This document shows, piece by piece, positions 59,647 through 64,000 of a stretch of DNA of 64,000 bases (within the stretch, counting starts at the first letter, position 1; every line of letters begins with the position of its first letter). Location of the stretch: the NCBI GenBank assembly GCA_023268255.1, contig JALNJX010000004.1, positions 105,115 through 169,114 on the forward strand, written 5' to 3'. This stretch comes from Candidatus Wolframiiraptor sinensis (lineage in GTDB: Archaea; Thermoproteota; Nitrososphaeria_A; Caldarchaeales; Wolframiiraptoraceae). The notes beneath the pieces are model-generated. The model was not told where the DNA came from. It did no database searches and saw nothing but the letters and a program-made list of their open reading frames with translations. Position numbers and translations under genes: made by a program.

Positions 59647-60816
59647 GTGACCGTGAAGGTTTTGGTAGTGCATCATAGCTTGAATAGTTGTGGCGGCGGG
59701 GAAAGAGTAAGTCTACATTTGATTAAACTATTACAAGAGATGAATTTCGATGTTTCGCTGGCAACTACCGAGAAAACGGATTGGGAACGCGTTCAAAACG
59801 TCATGGGAGTGAGACTTGAGAAAATTCCGAGGGAGTATCCATTATTCCCGTTTAAGCTCAGAGCTTTTGGAATATATCAACGCTTCCTAACCTCTTTTCA
59901 CACCTCCGCACTAGCCAGAAAATATGATCTAACAATAAATACGCATGGAGACGTCATGGCCTTGCCATGCGATGTAACTTATCTCCACTTTCCAGTCTTA
60001 GCATATTGGAAAAAGAGAATACTTAGACCCTATAGTAAATATTTGAAATCGCTCTTCTGGTTTGCCTACTTCCAACCATATCGCCTAATAGAAGAAAAAA
60101 TGATAAGGAAAAGCTTCAGCCAATCATTAATATTAACAAACTCAAGGTTCAGTAGAGAGGCAATCAGGGAGGTGCTCGGAAGGAATTCGATAGTCATATA
60201 TCCACCTTGTGAAATTGAGGAATACATTGAGAAATGTGGTAGAGTGGAAGATAGAGATGACGCGGCCATTTACATCGCCAGGTTCAGCGAGGAGAAAAAT
60301 AATCATTTACTCATACACATTGCTAGATTACTTCCTGAGGTTAGGTTTTATCTCGTTGGCTCTGTAGCTGGCAAGGGAGTAGATTACTATAACTATTGCA
60401 GAAGATTGAAAGAGAGGCTTAACGTGAAAAATGTGGAACTCTTCCCAAATGCTTCACATGAGGTTAAATTGGAGCTTATCTCCAAATGTAAAGTTTACGT
60501 GCATTTAATGCCCATGGAGCATTTCGGAATATCGGTTGTTGAAGCCCTTGCTAGTGGATTGCTTCCAGTAATTCATAAATCGGGAGGAGCTTGGACCGAC
60601 ATACTAGATTATGGTGAATATGGGATTGGATATGAGTGCTTTGAACCAGTGCATATTGCTGAGAAAATCAAGATGGCGTTTGAAAAATGGAACTCCGCAT
60701 ACATCTCTCTCGCTATAAATAGATCTCGCGAATTTTCGACCGAGAGATTTAGAGAAAGAATGAAGAAAGTGGTAACAATGATGTTGGAGTCTTTTTCAAG
60801 CGCGACTATCCACTAA
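59647..60816 (+). CDS. Family 4 glycosyltransferase
   Basis: GT4 enzyme of 389 residues, similar in layout to ALG11-type mannosyltransferases. HHSLNSCGGGERVSLHLIKL forms the N-terminal acceptor loop; IYIARFSEEKNNHLLIHIAR, VYVHLMPMEHFGISVVEALA and SGLLPVIHKSGGAW make the donor-binding site. GTG 59650 or ATA-adjacent upstream codons are alternatives; I keep 59647. Likely adds a mannose-type residue to a lipid-linked glycan, which is inference. Confidence 0.88.
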   Translation: MTVKVLVVHHSLNSCGGGERVSLHLIKLLQEMNFDVSLATTEKTDWERVQNVMGVRLEKIPREYPLFPFKLRAFGIYQRFLTSFHTSALARKYDLTINTHGDVMALPCDVTYLHFPVLAYWKKRILRPYSKYLKSLFWFAYFQPYRLIEEKMIRKSFSQSLILTNSRFSREAIREVLGRNSIVIYPPCEIEEYIEKCGRVEDRDDAAIYIARFSEEKNNHLLIHIARLLPEVRFYLVGSVAGKGVDYYNYCRRLKERLNVKNVELFPNASHEVKLELISKCKVYVHLMPMEHFGISVVEALASGLLPVIHKSGGAWTDILDYGEYGIGYECFEPVHIAEKIKMAFEKWNSAYISLAINRSREFSTERFRERMKKVVTMMLESFSSATIH

Positions 60817-60884
60817 CATTACCTATTGCATTAAACTGAATCATCTTGGAGGCAGGTTCATTGACTAATTGATTTTATTTTTAG

Positions 60885-62396
60885 CTACAGGAGCTGCTTT
60901 AATATGCTTCGAGTCTCCTTAGCCAGCTTTCTTGCATAATCATCTATCAGAAAAACTAGTGTGAAGTAAATACATCCACCTATAATGGTCAATACGACTA
61001 TCCCCATTATCAACCTAATGACGCTTCCGGCGAAAATTCCGAGGATCGTGCTTCTCAAACCGGATACTATCAACGCCATTAATGCCGATGAAAGGAAGAA
61101 GCGTGCGATGTTTTTTGCTGGAACCTTAAAGCGCACGCCCATGCTATTGAGCATTTTAATCTTGTATATCATGAATGGTGCGCCCGTGAATGATGCTAGG
61201 CTCCAATAGAGGGTTGCTTGATAGATTTCTCCGGCCGATAGCATGATGGCAAGAGAGACTGCGACCACATAAATCACGGCTGATAAATGGTTTAAGGTCA
61301 TAACCTTGGATATCGTGCTCCTTGCGTATTCTCTGAAGCTCACGTCATTTTTTAAATCGATGGTCTCGCTTCCCATGAGAACCGGATCTACTACGTAGTT
61401 TATCAAGGCTATTAAGGAGGCAATTACAACCACTATTCCCGCCAGATATGCATTGACGTACTCACTCCCAAAAATTTCAAGCAGTAAATCCATTAAGACT
61501 ATGTTTCCGAGTGCTATTGGTATAGCCATGAAGCTCATGAACTTCAATAGCTCTTCTACATCCTCTTCCCAGCGCCTATTACTTGCCGCGCCCAAACTTC
61601 TGGGATAGAGTGATAGAGATAGAGAGGAGACATAATTTGGAAAAGAACCCGCAATGCTCGCCACCTTCCTAACGCCGATCAATGTATCAGTTGAGGAAAT
61701 GATCCTAGCCATTAACACATCGAATCCACTTATTAATCCCGAAAATAACCCGTATAATGGTAGCCATGAGAATTTAAACCACTTTTTGATCACATCATAA
61801 CTCATAATTTCTTGAGTGATGAATCCCCGAAGCACCATCACCAAGTACATCGCCTGAATTGTTTGAGCTAGTATCACGGATATTATTGCGCCAGCTAATC
61901 CCATTTTCAGAATTCTAACAAATGAGTATGCCATAACAACTTTAGATGTTTCGAAAACGATGTTTGAAATTCCTATGTGGGTTGGTGAAGTTCCTATTAC
62001 TGCGCTGCTCAGCGTGCCCAACATTATGTAAGTTATTGCTTGCGGCGCGGCGAGGAGCAATATAGCAAGTGGTTGCGAAAATGAGTTGCTCGCCAAGATG
62101 GCTAGCAATAGGTATAGTGATAATCCAATTGATGATAGAAACGCGCCGAAGATAAAGCCGCTTTTCACAGCTCCTTTAAATCCCCTGGCGACGTATCTAA
62201 TAATCCAGAACGATGCGATGTTTGCAAGAGGTCCAGCTGTATAGGCTATGTACTGCGATATCATCGTCCATAAACCAAAATCTGATATTGTCAAAGTTCG
62301 CGTAACAATTACTGTAAAAGCTAGTCCAGTAAAGAGACTATAGATGTTGGATGCGAAATGTATAGCCCCCGGAAGCTTTAGTTTCAATGACGACAT
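60885..62396 (-). CDS. Wzx-like polysaccharide flippase
   Basis: Membrane protein of 503 residues with about fourteen hydrophobic segments, in the polysaccharide biosynthesis/flippase (MVF) superfamily. FASNIYSLFTGLAFTVIVTR near the N-terminus, the LTISDFGLWTMISQYI loop and a central stretch with REVASIAGSF-like GVRKVASIAGSFPNYVSSLS are typical. It probably moves a lipid-linked oligosaccharide across the membrane for the glycosyltransferases flanking it. Confidence 0.9.
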   Translation of the reverse strand: MSSLKLKLPGAIHFASNIYSLFTGLAFTVIVTRTLTISDFGLWTMISQYIAYTAGPLANIASFWIIRYVARGFKGAVKSGFIFGAFLSSIGLSLYLLLAILASNSFSQPLAILLLAAPQAITYIMLGTLSSAVIGTSPTHIGISNIVFETSKVVMAYSFVRILKMGLAGAIISVILAQTIQAMYLVMVLRGFITQEIMSYDVIKKWFKFSWLPLYGLFSGLISGFDVLMARIISSTDTLIGVRKVASIAGSFPNYVSSLSLSLYPRSLGAASNRRWEEDVEELLKFMSFMAIPIALGNIVLMDLLLEIFGSEYVNAYLAGIVVVIASLIALINYVVDPVLMGSETIDLKNDVSFREYARSTISKVMTLNHLSAVIYVVAVSLAIMLSAGEIYQATLYWSLASFTGAPFMIYKIKMLNSMGVRFKVPAKNIARFFLSSALMALIVSGLRSTILGIFAGSVIRLIMGIVVLTIIGGCIYFTLVFLIDDYARKLAKETRSILKQLL

Positions 62397-62561
62397 TTTC
62401 CATTAATCGTTTATGTAGCGATATATTAGGAAAACTATAGTTTGGCAATGGTGGTTTTGCGAGTTTATGTCCGCCCGTCAATATTCATTAAAAGCGAAGT
62501 GAATTTTATTTACGTGGAACTTCTGATAGCTGACAATGAAATCGACTCTCCATTAGGATTA

Positions 62562-62969
62562 TCAATATCCTTCCTTTTCGGCGTCTAAGATCTGTTCGTT
62601 GCGAAAGGGGAACTTATGGCGTAATTGTAGATCATCTCTTAGGATTACTCCATGTTCCAGGACTTCCCTTATAAGAATGTCGTTCCTGCTATGAAGCTTC
62701 TCCAATTCCTCTAAGTTCAACGGTATTATTTGAAAGCCTGGTGGTGGATCAATTTTCTTCAACCTCTCCAGCGGGTTCCCTTTAAACGTGTCCGATATAA
62801 TCAGTATGTCGACGTCGCTCCAGAGATTGAAGTCTCCTCGAGCGTACGACCCTATTAGTATTGCTGATGTTTTGAAGTCAAGCGATGAAGCCCACTTTCT
62901 CGCGTTTTCTATCACTTCTCTCCTTCTCTTTTCTCTTCGCTTAATGACTTCCATGTGCTTATCACCCAC
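62562..62969 (-). CDS. MNT nucleotidyltransferase (antitoxin-like)
   Basis: Minimal nucleotidyltransferase of 135 residues. AILIGSYARGDFNLWSDVDI is the GSx(R)G...DxD active-site motif (about residues 36-55) and a further acid lies in REVLEHGVIL region. In MNT/HEPN pairs the MNT subunit adenylylates or otherwise neutralises the HEPN partner. The start could be ATG 62954. It overlaps the upstream HEPN gene by 58 bases. Confidence 0.93.
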   Translation of the reverse strand: MGDKHMEVIKRREKRRREVIENARKWASSLDFKTSAILIGSYARGDFNLWSDVDILIISDTFKGNPLERLKKIDPPPGFQIIPLNLEELEKLHSRNDILIREVLEHGVILRDDLQLRHKFPFRNEQILDAEKEGY

Positions 62970-63346
62970 TCGATTATTTTCTCCGCATATTTTACTGCTT
63001 GTAATGAGTCTTGTTGGGTGTAGTAATCTGTTGGTAATCCTTCAGACCATGCATTAGGATATCTTGTTGGCACGTAGTATTTATCGAGAGTTTTCGCCTC
63101 TTGCATTATTCTTGATGAATCAAAATCTCTCGGCAGCTTTAGAAGTAATGCCGAGATGCTGTGCCCGTAAGCCTCCATGCCGAGCCCGTGCAAGATCGCC
63201 TTCACCGCGAACTCCGCGGATTGCTGCGCCTTAAAACATGCCCAGTTATAGTCCCCTCTCTCAAGATCGCCTTTAGCGGATTCAAGGGTCTTTTTGGCCA
63301 TACCCATCCATCTCGAAAATTCCAATTCATCAAGCAACTCTATCAA
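62912..63346 (-). CDS. HEPN domain protein (toxin-like)
   Basis: Helical HEPN protein of 144 residues paired with the MNT gene. EFSRWMGMAKKTLESAKGDL opens the fold, then RGDYNWACFKAQQSAEFAVK, and PTRYPNAWSEGLPTDYYTQQ follows. No Arg-x4-6-His motif is visible, so ribonuclease activity is uncertain. It is closely related to the lone HEPN at 27609-28037. Confidence 0.92.
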   Translation of the reverse strand: MIELLDELEFSRWMGMAKKTLESAKGDLERGDYNWACFKAQQSAEFAVKAILHGLGMEAYGHSISALLLKLPRDFDSSRIMQEAKTLDKYYVPTRYPNAWSEGLPTDYYTQQDSLQAVKYAEKIIEWVISTWKSLSEEKREGEK

Positions 63347-63472
63347 GGGTTATTCTCCTAACAGCTATACTTAATCTTATCATGCACCCCCTATACGGCA
63401 AGTTCGTAAAGTCACTAAGCTTGACCTTTTCAATGAATACTAATTAGCTTGTAATTTTATTGAAACCGAGTG

Positions 63473-64000
63473 ATGAAGATATTACTCGGAATGCTACGTT
63501 TGGCGGCGTCGGCAGATCCGGTAGGCACGTTAGACTTCTACACGACTTTCTGATCTCTGAAGAATAAGGTGGACTTCGAGCTCTGGACAATCGAGACCAT
63601 TGGCTGCCTAAATATTAAGAAGCTTAAAAATGCGTCATTTTACTTGAGATGCAAGCTCAAGCGAGTGCCAGAAGATATAAATATAATACACATTCACAAT
63701 CCCAAATTCACGGGCCTATTCGATGAGAAGAGAAAGAATGTGCTAATTGTTCATGGATCTTATGAGGAGGAGCTTATGCTCCAATACGGCCCACTTATAA
63801 GGCCCATAGTACGGTATATCAGGAGAAATCTCAAGAAAGCCGATGAAATCACCTGCGTTGATCCATATGTTGCTGATTGGACTGGATGGACTTGGATACC
63901 GAATATGATTGATGTCAGTGAAATTGAGAAGATACCGCCAGCGGAGGGAGAACCACGTCTTCTTCGGATAGGGAGAGAGCCTCACACTTGGAATACCAAG
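63473..64000 (+). pseudogene. Partial glycosyltransferase with in-frame stop
   Basis: ATG 63473 opens MKILLGMLRLAASADPVGTL, reaching TGA 63551-63553 after 26 codons. In the same frame, sequence then stays open to the window edge: KNKVDFELWTIETIG, NIIHIHNPKFTGLFDEKR, VLIVHGSYEEELML, KKADEITCVDPYVADW, and IPNMIDVSEIEK. This is the N-terminal domain of a GT4-type glycosyltransferase. Either the stop inactivates it or translation starts at GTG 63569. The C-terminal half lies outside the window. Confidence 0.6.

Noticed and set aside
63743..63985. 80-codon minus-strand frame at the right edge
   Set aside because: It is antisense to a plus-strand glycosyltransferase frame that has recognisable family sequence.
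1..64000. CRISPR arrays, rRNA genes and a replication origin
   Set aside because: No spaced repeats of CRISPR type, no rRNA-like sequence and no clustered origin-box pattern were found; the primase genes alone do not indicate an origin.

Overview
The window is a gene-dense archaeal chromosome segment, most likely from a thermophilic member of the TACK/Thermoproteota side of the archaea. Evidence: archaeal-type ribosomal proteins L3, L4, L23, L2 and S19, the TACK-associated L13e, ABCE1/Rli1, PriS and PriL primase subunits, bifunctional FBP aldolase/phosphatase, the archaeal mevalonate branch (UbiD-type decarboxylase plus aconitase X), an intron-containing tRNA with a bulge-helix-bulge, tRNAs without encoded CCA, and TATA boxes about 25 bases before apparently leaderless starts. 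Korarchaeota-like affiliation is possible from gene style but is only inference. Most of the segment is moderately GC-rich with purine-rich, AGG/ATA-heavy coding; two stretches (about 18.1-21.7 kb and 49.4-63.5 kb) are visibly AT-richer and hold accessory genes.

Layout. 0-17.7 kb: housekeeping metabolism (ZIP transporter, FBP aldolase/phosphatase, aminotransferase with a chorismate-mutase-like head, uridine phosphorylase, ABC-2 exporter, thioredoxin reductase, tRNA-Ala, ABCE1, phosphohexomutase, a 58-residue histone-fold protein, a class II aldolase relative, glutamate dehydrogenase). 17.7-21.7 kb: a decayed aspartic-protease gene and an AT-rich island of unknown genes carrying several frame lesions, an operator-like palindrome and an SD-adjacent hairpin. 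21.8-29 kb: a dismembered S10 ribosomal operon in the order L3, L4, L23, L2, S19, interrupted by a HEPN gene on the opposite strand, a broken PEBP gene, and an MFS plus ECF-S pair. 29-45.5 kb: asparagine-synthase-like protein, HD nucleotidase, both primase subunits, SufBC, a stand-alone LigD-type phosphoesterase, the UbiD-AcnX mevalonate cluster, L13e, an HTH-CBS regulator divergent from a cystathionine-type enzyme, and sugar/nucleotide enzymes. 45.6-49.4 kb: a bacterial-type 6-phosphofructokinase with a membrane serine protease, and an MFS pump. 49.4-52.1 kb: a recombination-scarred tRNA neighbourhood with an intron-bearing tRNA-Thr, tRNA-Pro, tRNA fragments, a DEDD/IS110-like transposase whose 3' end lies in a 130-base symmetric palindrome, and a possible TnpB relic. 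53.8-64 kb: a surface-glycan cluster (several GT2 and GT4 glycosyltransferases, a Wzx-like flippase) with an MNT/HEPN pair and a glycosyltransferase interrupted by a stop codon at the right edge.

Themes. Central carbon flow is well represented in both directions (PFK, FBP aldolase/phosphatase, class II aldolase relative, a decayed KD(P)G aldolase). Isoprenoid precursor synthesis is represented by a compact three-gene operon. Several small or accessory genes are broken by frameshifts, a 14-base tandem duplication, or in-frame stops while the core genes are intact, which argues for real decay or phase-variable loci, although assembly errors cannot be excluded without reads. The most unusual structures are the palindrome at the 3' end of the DEDD transposase, the multi-lesion AT-rich island, and the interrupted ribosomal operon.
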